Of a DNA stretch of 24,305 nucleotides, positions 19,930 through 24,305 are shown piece by piece. The stretch lies in IMG/VR virus record IMGVR_UViG_3300046467_000484, positions 1 through 24,305 of that record, one strand, 5' to 3'. The notes beneath the pieces are model-generated. The model searched no databases. It had not been told where the DNA came from and saw only the letters and a list, made by a program, of their open reading frames with translations. The stretch is from a virus. The translations under genes and the position numbers were made by a program. How positions within the stretch are numbered: the stretch's first letter is position 1; every line of letters begins with the position of its first letter.

Positions 19930-20006
19930 TGGTTGCGGAAGCTGGATTTGAACCAGCGATCTTTAGTTTATGAGACTAACGAGATACCAAACTTCTCCAT
20001 TCCGCG
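19930..20006 (-). tRNA. trnfM: Initiator-type tRNA-fMet (CAT) without the GGG:CCC pairs
   Basis: 77 bases with encoded CCA, the same length as the E. coli initiator tRNA. It shows the mismatch C1 x A72 that marks initiators, the A11:T24 pair, CTCATAA anticodon loop (CAT), T-loop TTCAAAT, and the terminal CCGCAACCA. The overall sequence lines up with E. coli initiator tRNA almost base for base outside the stems. In contrast, the anticodon stem is TTAGT/ACTAA, so the three consecutive G:C pairs (29-31 with 39-41) needed for normal P-site selection are replaced. Whether it initiates, elongates, or both is open. Confidence 0.88.
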
Positions 20007-20051
20007 TTAAAATGGTGTCATGAGCAACTATTTCTCTCATTTCATATAGAT

Positions 20052-20080
20052 ATTATACATGGTTTTAAGGGCGAGGTCAA
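20052..20080 (-). promoter_or_regulatory. Sigma70-type promoter, family member 6 (tRNA operon)
   Basis: On the minus strand TTGACC (20075-20080, one mismatch), a 17-base spacer ending CATG, and TATAAT (20052-20057), followed by ATCTATATGAA. It drives the six tRNAs. It is back to back with family member 7 on the other strand, their -35 boxes about 32 bases apart. Confidence 0.88.
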
Positions 20081-20111
20081 GTACTTTTTGTAACAATACT
20101 AAAAATAGTTC

Positions 20112-20140
20112 TTGACACAGAACTTATTTTTTAGTATAAT
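20112..20140 (+). promoter_or_regulatory. Sigma70-type promoter, family member 7
   Basis: TTGACA (20112-20117), a 17-base spacer ending TTTTAG, and TATAAT (20135-20140). It is preceded by AAATAGTTC and followed by AACAATATGAA, whose ATG is the first codon of the HTH gene. It is the only strong rightward promoter of the window and serves the bS21 island. Confidence 0.94.
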
Positions 20141-20146
20141 AACAAT

Positions 20147-20317
20147 ATGAAAACTTGGAATGACAAAGAAATTCGCTTTCTCCAGAAAGCATATAACAAT
20201 GAGCCAATAGCTAAAATAGCTGCGGCTCTTCAGCGTTCCGAACAAAGTATTCGTAGTAAAGTAAATATCATGCGCCGTAAAGGACTTTCCTTTGATCGTG
20301 TGAGGGATAAAAAATAG
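20147..20317 (+). CDS. Small SANT-like HTH protein (56 aa), leaderless
   Basis: Begins MKTWNDKEIRFLQKAYNNEP and continues IAKIAAALQRSEQSIRSKVN, with IMRRKGLSFDRVRDKK at the end. It is a single helix-turn-helix module: acidic W-N-D-K-E start, IAKIAAAL turn, SEQSIRSK recognition helix and a basic tail. It is related to each module of the 2214 protein. The ATG lies 6 bases after the -10 box and no ribosome site is present, so the mRNA should be leaderless. It heads the rightward operon with bS21 and may autoregulate it or the divergent tRNA promoter. Confidence 0.78.
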   Translation: MKTWNDKEIRFLQKAYNNEPIAKIAAALQRSEQSIRSKVNIMRRKGLSFDRVRDKK

Positions 20318-20382
20318 TGGATATTCCAATGAAACTATTAGTATTATTTATTGTGCTATTAGTTATTTGGGGTTTATGGTAA
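20317..20382 (+). CDS. Membrane micropeptide (21 or 17 aa)
   Basis: From a GTG that overlaps the HTH stop (TAGTG) to a TAA that overlaps the next ATG (TAATG). The peptide reads (M)DIPMKLLVLFIVLLVIWGLW; from the internal ATG at 20329 it is 17 residues. Apart from the start it is one hydrophobic helix. The overlaps on both sides and the composition favour translation, but the size prevents proof. Confidence 0.48.
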   Translation: MDIPMKLLVLFIVLLVIWGLW

Positions 20383-20804
20383 TGTTAAAAAAAGATTTTG
20401 AGAAGAAGCTAGAGAGAAGAATGAAAAACTGGAAGCAAGAACAACATGAGAAGAAAATCTTTGGCGACCCAGAGAAAGAAGATGTCGTCTGGAAACTAGT
20501 ACCTTTAGCTGGAGGTGGCTTCATCCGAAAACCCTTCAGAAAAGAATACATGGATTACTCAGGAGCTTTCGAGACTGATGTCGTTGAAGAACTAAGTGAA
20601 TCCGAAAAAATGCAGGCTCAATTAGAACCAATTTATCATCCCACAGAGTATGATGAGAGCGATGAAATTGAAGCAGAGAAAAGGGCAGAAAAGCATTTTA
20701 AACAACCACCTCAGCCTAGCTATAGATTTCAAGAAGGCGAGAAGTGGGTATCTATTGTAGATGGTGAAATGGTATTCGAGGACATAGAGATAAAGGATGC
20801 CTAA
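20382..20804 (+). CDS. Hypothetical acidic protein (140 aa)
   Basis: Begins MLKKDFEKKLERRMKNWKQE (basic helix), then FGDPEKEDVVWKLVPLAGGG, an acidic middle (ESEKMQAQLEPIYHPTEYDE) and a terminal EGEKWVSIVDGEMVFEDIEI. No family is recognised. The ATG overlaps the micropeptide stop (TAATG); two in-frame start codons a few codons upstream are less likely. It ends 8 bases inside the bS21 gene, so the two are translationally coupled. Confidence 0.6.
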   Translation: MLKKDFEKKLERRMKNWKQEQHEKKIFGDPEKEDVVWKLVPLAGGGFIRKPFRKEYMDYSGAFETDVVEELSESEKMQAQLEPIYHPTEYDESDEIEAEKRAEKHFKQPPQPSYRFQEGEKWVSIVDGEMVFEDIEIKDA

Positions 20805-21021
20805 AGTATACTCAAAAAACATTCCCTTCGATAGAGCACTCAGGATTTTTAGAAGAAAAGTTGATAACTCAGGTATTCTACAAGAGGTACGAAAAAGAGA
20901 ATATTATGAGAAACCCGCCCAGAAGAAACAACGATTAAAGAATGCTGCCAAGCGTAGACAGGAAAAAATTGTAGAGGCGGAAAAGGATCGAATGAAGCGC
21001 AAACCTAATCACTGGTACTAA
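20797..21021 (+). CDS. rpsU: Ribosomal protein bS21 homologue
   Basis: 74 residues. The conserved bS21 core is clear: PFDRALRIFRRKVDNSGILQ, EVRKREYYEKPAQKKQRLKN, then AAKRRQEKI. The spacing matches cellular bS21 (about 70 residues), and the PFD-x-ALR and EVRxREYYEKP motifs resemble the gammaproteobacterial form more than the alphaproteobacterial one. bS21 sits at the 30S platform next to the anti-Shine-Dalgarno region and helps mRNA initiation. Phage copies are known from marine phages and are thought to enter host ribosomes. The C-terminal tail KRKPNHWY is unlike the typical end. It is the last gene of the rightward operon. Confidence 0.92.
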   Translation: MPKVYSKNIPFDRALRIFRRKVDNSGILQEVRKREYYEKPAQKKQRLKNAAKRRQEKIVEAEKDRMKRKPNHWY

Positions 21022-21463
21022 TTCTTTGGTCTATTTACTCACACAGAGACTAACAGAAGTGAGAAAGACAATCAAATTTGAAAAATAATTTATTTTTACG
21101 TTTCTAAATCTTATTCCTACCCTTCACGCAACTACCAACTCAAAAACAGAACTTGCTTTGTTTCAAAAAGTATGTTATAATAAATATAAATTAAAAAACT
21201 AACCAACACGAATCACCAACTACTCCCTCTCTCCAAATCTCAGAACTAAGAAATGGAGCATCGAAGGAGCGCCAGCGGGAGAGATGCGACTCTATATCTG
21301 TTGGCTCTGGAGAAATAATGGAGTTATTGTGTAAATCCTTTTATTCAAAAAGAATTAAACAGAGCTTCAACTAATCAAAACCCGCTAATCTAAAGAATAT
21401 CAAATTACTACCAAACCGTTTAAAATCTACTAAATTTGCCCCAATTGAAATCAAGCAACCAAT
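21022..21463. other. Non-coding convergent region, possible small RNA
   Basis: No gene of credible length is seen on either strand. It holds a weak promoter-like element on the plus strand (TTGCTT at 21153-21158, 17 bases, TATAAT at 21176-21181), and then a GC-richer segment (about 21220-21320) where TCTCTCC can pair with GGAGAGA and GCATC with GATGC. The plus strand from about 21110 to 21470 is G-poor with repeated ACCAAC- and CTAATC-like words. It could encode a small RNA or hold an origin; neither is demonstrated. Confidence 0.4.
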
Positions 21464-21486
21464 AAAAAACCCCAATAAGATTGAGG
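21464..21486 (-). terminator. Rho-independent terminator of the right-hand operon
   Basis: On the minus strand CCTCAAT pairs with ATTGGGG (7 bp, one G:T, loop CTT) followed by six T residues. It lies about 35 bases past the stop of the last leftward gene (21520) and ends that operon before it meets the rightward bS21 operon. Confidence 0.75.
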
Positions 21487-21519
21487 TAATTTATGTATGA
21501 GGGGGTAACTTCCTACTAG

Positions 21520-21753
21520 CTATTGAGTCATTCTACGCTTATATGGGTCTTTTATTAGCTTTTCCCAGTCTGATTCTTGTAGTATCTTAATAGTTTGTAC
21601 TCTTACAACTTCTCTATGGTCATCTCCAAACTTTAATCTCGCATGAAGACCCGATGGGGTTTCAGATAATCCCAACACTTCAGCATATAAACCATGTTCT
21701 TCTACTATTTTCTTAGTATCTTTATCTTCAGAAATTAACTTTGCTACTCTCAT
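21520..21753 (-). CDS. Hypothetical protein (77 aa)
   Basis: Begins MRVAKLISEDKDTKKIVEEH; the centre reads YAEVLGLSETPSGLHARLKF, then VVRVQTIKILQESDWEKLIK. It looks like a small beta barrel followed by a helix. No family is recognised. The ATG at 21751-21753 overlaps the upstream stop as ATGA, with GGGAG 5 bases before it. Last gene before the terminator. Confidence 0.65.
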   Translation of the reverse strand: MRVAKLISEDKDTKKIVEEHGLYAEVLGLSETPSGLHARLKFGDDHREVVRVQTIKILQESDWEKLIKDPYKRRMTQ

Positions 21754-22094
21754 AATGACTCCCATTCTTCAGGTGCTATTTGTAATACTAGTGTCTCAGT
21801 TAAAACCTTTAATGCTAACTTGGGACTCTTCTCAAGACCCGCTAGGGTTTGGTATTCAATTCCTAAGACACTTCCAATCTTTTCAACTAACTCTCGTTTT
21901 GTAACTGGCTTTTCACCCGTCTTGGTTAGGTACTCTGTTTTTAAGTAAATACCTTCTCTAGATAATTTTCCAATTACCGATTTTATACTCTTGTTGAGTT
22001 CTTGTGCTAACTCTTCTACTGTTTCTCTGGTCGGTTCAGCACTATATCTATCTTTCATTAGATCGACCATTTCTTGTGTATAATTTATAGCCAT
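21750..22094 (-). CDS. SANT-like HTH phage protein (114 aa)
   Basis: The N-terminal 55 residues form a helix-turn-helix: YTQEMVDLMKDRYSAEPTRE, TVEELAQELNKSIKSVIGKL and SREGIYLKTEYLTKTGEKPV. A C-terminal helical domain follows (KRELVEKIGSVLGIEYQTLA). The motif T-R-E-T-V-E-E-L-A-x-x-L-N-K-S-I-K-S-V-x-x-K-L-S-R-E-G-I-Y is common in marine T4-like phage proteins without a known role. It probably binds DNA. It overlaps both neighbours (10 and 4 bases) and is one of several paralogues here. Confidence 0.72.
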   Translation of the reverse strand: MAINYTQEMVDLMKDRYSAEPTRETVEELAQELNKSIKSVIGKLSREGIYLKTEYLTKTGEKPVTKRELVEKIGSVLGIEYQTLAGLEKSPKLALKVLTETLVLQIAPEEWESL

Positions 22095-22300
22095 GAGCTA
22101 TCTATCTCCTCTATAATTTTCTTAACATGATGTGTCGATGCACCCCACATATCAGCAAGGACATGTATAGCTTCATCTTCTCCGTACTTAGAAACTGCTT
22201 TCCAGTATTGTTCTTCCATTTCTGTATCGTAATAGGTCGTTTTCCTACTAACAGAAGGTAATTTTACACCACTCCATTTATTTGTGTATTTCCTAGGCAT
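22085..22300 (-). CDS. Hypothetical basic protein (71 aa), HTH-like
   Basis: Begins MPRKYTNKWSGVKLPSVSRK; the second half reads EEQYWKAVSKYGEDEAIHVL followed by ADMWGASTHHVKKIIEEIDS, which may be a degenerate helix-turn-helix. The start overlaps the previous stop as TAATG. No family is recognised; DNA binding is plausible from the shape only. Confidence 0.6.
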   Translation of the reverse strand: MPRKYTNKWSGVKLPSVSRKTTYYDTEMEEQYWKAVSKYGEDEAIHVLADMWGASTHHVKKIIEEIDSSWL

Positions 22301-22569
22301 TACATCCTACCTCTATCTACTTGTTCGCGTTGAAATCTATCTCGCACTTCTTTATTAGTCATGCCATGCTTTAGGATAACAATATCTCCTTCTACATGAG
22401 TACCAAAATTTCTGTGATAAATCCTTTCAACTTTCCCATTGTTATAGGCAGTCTCAATGCACCCATTTTCAGCAAGAATGTACTTAACTTGCCTACTCCA
22501 TTCTTTGACCTGTTCATCAAGTCTATATTCTTCTCTCTTAGCTTCCACTAAGTCAAAATATTCTGTCAT
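22300..22569 (-). CDS. Hypothetical protein (89 aa)
   Basis: Begins MTEYFDLVEAKREEYRLDEQ; a helical N-terminus (to about 35) is followed by IETAYNNGKVERIYHRNF and a terminal helix NKEVRDRFQREQVDRGRM. No family is recognised. AGGAG lies 7 bases before the ATG; the same AGTACAAAAATGA string occurs again 25 bases upstream. Confidence 0.62.
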   Translation of the reverse strand: MTEYFDLVEAKREEYRLDEQVKEWSRQVKYILAENGCIETAYNNGKVERIYHRNFGTHVEGDIVILKHGMTNKEVRDRFQREQVDRGRM

Positions 22570-22599
22570 TTTTGTACTCCTAGTAGCATCATTTTTGTA

Positions 22600-22809
22600 C
22601 TACTTACCAAACACTTTCTTGGTTCGATCCCAACAACGATCTATCCAGTCCGCAACTTTCATTGCGCCTCTTCGTACAGCAAATCTGTCAAACCCCATTT
22701 GATCCCCTTTAGAGAATATTAGAGATATGACATAGTACCACACTGTTATACTGAATATCCATTGAAAGAATGTCCAAGGAGCTAAAATAATATTAACCAT
22801 CGTTTCCAT
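22600..22809 (-). CDS. Small membrane protein (69 aa)
   Basis: Begins METMVNIILAPWTFFQWIFS; one or two membrane segments lie within about 5-35 (IILAPWTFFQWIFSITVWYY, ISLIF), then a basic tail DRFAVRRGAMKVADWIDRCW and TKKVFGK. The ATG at 22807-22809 follows the MazG stop by one base, with GGAG 9 bases upstream. The earlier in-frame start would overlap mazG by about 50 bases and is less likely. Confidence 0.62.
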   Translation of the reverse strand: METMVNIILAPWTFFQWIFSITVWYYVISLIFSKGDQMGFDRFAVRRGAMKVADWIDRCWDRTKKVFGK

Positions 22810-22810
22810 A

Positions 22811-23218
22811 CTATATATCTCCTTCTTCTCTTTTCTCGCTACGAAGAATCTCAAATCCATGAGGGTAGCGTTTACTTAATTTTTTAATGTTCTCCTCCAA
22901 CACTTCTTCTGGTGTGTATCCTAGAGCCATACAGCCCTGTACCCAATACCAGAGAACATCCCCTAATTCTCTCATCATGTGAAATTTATTCTCTTCATTC
23001 CATTCTTTGCCTTGAAAGATAACTTTCTTTAGCACTTCACTAAACTCACCTGACTCTGCTTGCATCCCTATAGATGCGGTTAAGAGTTGCGAGAACTGTG
23101 TATCTTCATTGGAATATTGTAATCCCATCATTCGATCCATCATTACCTCAGTTCTCAAACTCTCCCTTGATGTAGTAGATTTTACAAAATCTGCGTATTC
23201 GTTAATCTCTAACTTCAT
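22811..23218 (-). CDS. mazG: MazG-like nucleotide pyrophosphohydrolase
   Basis: 135 residues. The MazG/all-alpha NTP-PPase metal motif is present: E-S-G-E-F-S-E (in GMQAESGEFSEVL) and MMRELGDVLWYWV with E-x-x-D. These enzymes remove pyrophosphate from nucleoside triphosphates. Phage MazG proteins are proposed to tune nucleotide pools or host (p)ppGpp; which substrate is used here is unknown. The ATG at 23216-23218 overlaps the upstream small gene by 17 bases; an ATG ten codons earlier would add MMWMWRILEH and is not favoured. Confidence 0.85.
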   Translation of the reverse strand: MKLEINEYADFVKSTTSRESLRTEVMMDRMMGLQYSNEDTQFSQLLTASIGMQAESGEFSEVLKKVIFQGKEWNEENKFHMMRELGDVLWYWVQGCMALGYTPEEVLEENIKKLSKRYPHGFEILRSEKREEGDI

Positions 23219-23372
23219 ATGCTCTAATATCCTCCACATCCACATCATTATCTAATAAGCTTGCTAGTATTGCGCTTATAGCGTCTCCCTGCGTTGCCGC
23301 ATGGAATACCACTTTAAAACTACCTGTTACTTCAAACTCTTTCTTTTCACCTAACATATCTTTCTTTTCCAT
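23202..23372 (-). CDS. Small hypothetical protein (56 aa)
   Basis: Begins MEKKDMLGEKKEFEVTGSFK; continues VVFHAATQGDAISAILASLL and DNDVDVEDIRAYEVRD. It has the strand-helix-strand look of a small alpha/beta domain. AAGG lies 6 bases before the ATG. The start follows the previous stop by one base and the end overlaps mazG, so it fits exactly in the operon. The function is unknown. Confidence 0.7.
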   Translation of the reverse strand: MEKKDMLGEKKEFEVTGSFKVVFHAATQGDAISAILASLLDNDVDVEDIRAYEVRD

Positions 23373-23373
23373 T

Positions 23374-23595
23374 TTATGCCTTTCTATAAATATTAAGTCC
23401 TAAGAAAGCTAAATCTTCACTTTCATTTGTACCTAAATTGATTTTTTGATTACCACTGCTACTAGCTATTATTGTTGATTTGCCACTAGCACTGAGCCCA
23501 AAGTCGTTCTTAGTATCAACTCGGATAGTCAGAATCCCGCTATCATTGATTGAATACTCGACGCCTTTTCCTACTGCATATATGTTGTTTTCCAT
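23374..23595 (-). CDS. Conserved small beta-rich phage protein (73 aa)
   Basis: Begins MENNIYAVGKGVEYSINDSG; a strand LTIRVDTKNDFGLSASGKST follows, then IIASSSGNQKINLG. It resembles small phage proteins of unknown role with the same I-R-V-D-x-x-x-x-F-G-x-S-x-S-G-K pattern. The GLSASGKST string looks like a P-loop, but no ATPase context exists. The ATG lies one base after the upstream stop. Confidence 0.62.
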   Translation of the reverse strand: MENNIYAVGKGVEYSINDSGILTIRVDTKNDFGLSASGKSTIIASSSGNQKINLGTNESEDLAFLGLNIYRKA

Positions 23596-23596
23596 A

Positions 23597-23755
23597 TTAT
23601 CTACCTTGTCCTCTGTATTTTTTGTGCGAACGTTTTTTACTTTTATTCATAGTAGCTGTCGCTATTCGCGTTGCCCGACCTCTACCACCTTGTCCTTGAG
23701 AAGTTAATTTCTTCTGGCTGGAATGTGTTTGAAACTTACCCCACCTAGCTGCCAT
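23597..23755 (-). CDS. Small very basic protein (52 aa)
   Basis: Begins MAARWGKFQTHSSQKKLTSQ, then GQGGRGRATRIATATMNKSK and KRSHKKYRGQGR. It is Arg/Lys/Gly-rich and lacks a hydrophobic core, like an RNA- or DNA-binding tail or a ribosome-associated peptide. AGGAG stands 5-6 bases before the ATG and the stop is one base from the next ATG. No family is recognised. Confidence 0.68.
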   Translation of the reverse strand: MAARWGKFQTHSSQKKLTSQGQGGRGRATRIATATMNKSKKRSHKKYRGQGR

Positions 23756-23808
23756 TATTTCTCCTAATTATTATCATCATTTTTATACTTATTTCCATCG
23801 TTTTTATA

Positions 23809-24051
23809 CTATGTGTTAAGCTCCCAATCTGGATCGTTGGGTAGCTTAACCCCTGTTAATTCGCAGAGTCTATAAAGCATTGCTTCGTACTCTACTGTAA
23901 GCCCGACTATTTCTTCATTTAGTATCTGAAGCTCGTCTAGCCTAATTTTTATTCCGTGTTCTAATTGTCCCATGTCCTCTCGTAATGTGTCAGCTTCCTT
24001 TAATGTAGGGAACTGTATTACATTATTAAAAGGTTTTACTTCTTTTTCCAT
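23809..24051 (-). CDS. Coiled-coil phage protein (80 aa)
   Basis: Begins MEKEVKPFNNVIQFPTLKEA; residues about 18-65 form a continuous helix (LREDMGQLEHGIKIRLDELQ, YEAMLYRLCELTG). The N-terminal N-V-I-x-F-P motif occurs in similar small marine-phage proteins. The function is unknown. It overlaps the upstream gene by 16 bases. Confidence 0.66.
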   Translation of the reverse strand: MEKEVKPFNNVIQFPTLKEADTLREDMGQLEHGIKIRLDELQILNEEIVGLTVEYEAMLYRLCELTGVKLPNDPDWELNT

Positions 24052-24221
24052 CGTTTTCCCACTTCGGGTTTGGTCGTTTTCTTACTACCATCTCCCATAT
24101 AATTCCTGCTCCAATGAGTTTCTTGAACTGTTTCCGCTCTGTCAAGATTTTCTTTAGTTAAATCCTTCAAGTGCTTCCTCCATCTACTCAGTCGCTTGTT
24201 GTTACTAATTGATTTATTCAT
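24036..24221 (-). CDS. Small basic protein (61 aa)
   Basis: Begins MNKSISNNKRLSRWRKHLKD and ends KTTKPEVGKRWKKK. It is strongly basic without a recognisable fold. AAGGAAGG stands just before the ATG. It could bind nucleic acid; nothing more can be said. Confidence 0.6.
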   Translation of the reverse strand: MNKSISNNKRLSRWRKHLKDLTKENLDRAETVQETHWSRNYMGDGSKKTTKPEVGKRWKKK

Positions 24222-24229
24222 CGCCTTCC

Positions 24230-24305
24230 TTAAAATTTAGGTGTATTGTTGTTGTTGTACCAAATGTAGAGCATCAATCCAATTGCTAATATATAAATTA
24301 CTATG
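24230..24305 (-). CDS. Partial small membrane protein, C-terminus
   Basis: The last 24 codons of a gene entering from the right edge; the visible end reads VIYILAIGLMLYIWYNNNNT followed by PKF. One membrane helix with a polar tail is seen. The stop is 9 bases from the next start. Confidence 0.5.
   Translation of the reverse strand, partial: IVIYILAIGLMLYIWYNNNNTPKF

Noticed and set aside
19455-20006. Attachment (att) site at the tRNA genes
   Set aside because: All tRNAs are complete with CCA, and no integrase gene or direct repeat of a tRNA end is seen in the window.
20099-20822. Minus-strand frames opposite the rightward operon
   Set aside because: The plus-strand reading has a consensus promoter, linked starts and a recognisable bS21; the minus frames are Phe/Ser-rich shadows.
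23374-23595. P-loop-like string GLSASGKST in the 73-residue protein
   Set aside because: The protein is too small, beta-rich, and has no Walker B or ATPase fold; the string is part of a small conserved phage protein pattern and is most likely chance.
1-24305. CRISPR array or insertion sequence
   Set aside because: No regularly spaced direct repeats, no transposase and no terminal inverted repeats with target duplications were found.

Overview
The window is an AT-rich, tightly packed piece of a tailed double-stranded DNA phage genome (Caudoviricetes), most likely marine. The basis is a DnaB-type replicative helicase, a split NAD+-dependent DNA ligase, MazG, a GH24 endolysin with a spanin pair, an Hsp20, a tRNA cluster, several 2-oxoglutarate/Fe(II) oxygenases, and chains of ATGA, TAATG and TAGTG gene overlaps. 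No structural (capsid or tail) gene is visible. The host cannot be fixed. Near-perfect sigma70 promoters and a bS21 copy that resembles the gammaproteobacterial form suggest a proteobacterium, perhaps a gammaproteobacterium. Some features recall phage T5 (split ligase, PC4 homologue, T5orf172 domain); others recall marine T4-like phages (SANT-like HTH proteins, DUF6445, spanins).

Layout. Bases 1-20080 are read leftward (minus strand). Bases 1-3717 hold a ParB-like protein, the helicase, a four-module HTH protein and the C-terminal half of the ligase. Bases 3764-7598 form an accessory block: SGNH hydrolase, carbamoyltransferase, prolyl-hydroxylase-like oxygenase, GIY-YIG-like protein and small proteins. 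Bases 7598-9684 hold the N-terminal ligase half, a PC4-like protein, a hypothetical protein and an HTH protein. Bases 9745-12777 hold small proteins, DUF3310 and a DUF6445 oxygenase. Bases 13170-17078 hold a holin candidate, a JmjC/cupin oxygenase, a PKHD oxygenase, a glycosyltransferase, a ParB-like protein and a possible fifth oxygenase. Bases 17075-19155 are the lysis cassette plus hsp20. Bases 19455-20006 hold six tRNAs. Bases 20112-21021 are a short rightward island: HTH protein, membrane micropeptide, acidic protein, ribosomal protein bS21. After a 500-base non-coding convergent zone, 21520-24305 is again leftward, with small phage proteins and MazG.

Regulation is unusually legible. Seven promoters share a long consensus (AGTTCTTGACA, 17-base spacer usually ending TTAG, TATAATA, then ATGAA about 6-13 bases later). 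In at least three cases the gene's own ATG lies 6 bases beyond the -10 box, so the mRNA should be leaderless or nearly so. The same region encodes an initiator-type tRNA-fMet that has lost the diagnostic three G:C pairs of the anticodon stem, and a bS21 homologue. Together these suggest, as inference only, that the phage alters translation initiation. Other items of note are the ligase halves placed 3.9 kb apart with separate promoters, three successive GAAA-loop hairpins in the hsp20 leader, and a perfect 16-bp inverted repeat abutting tRNA-His.
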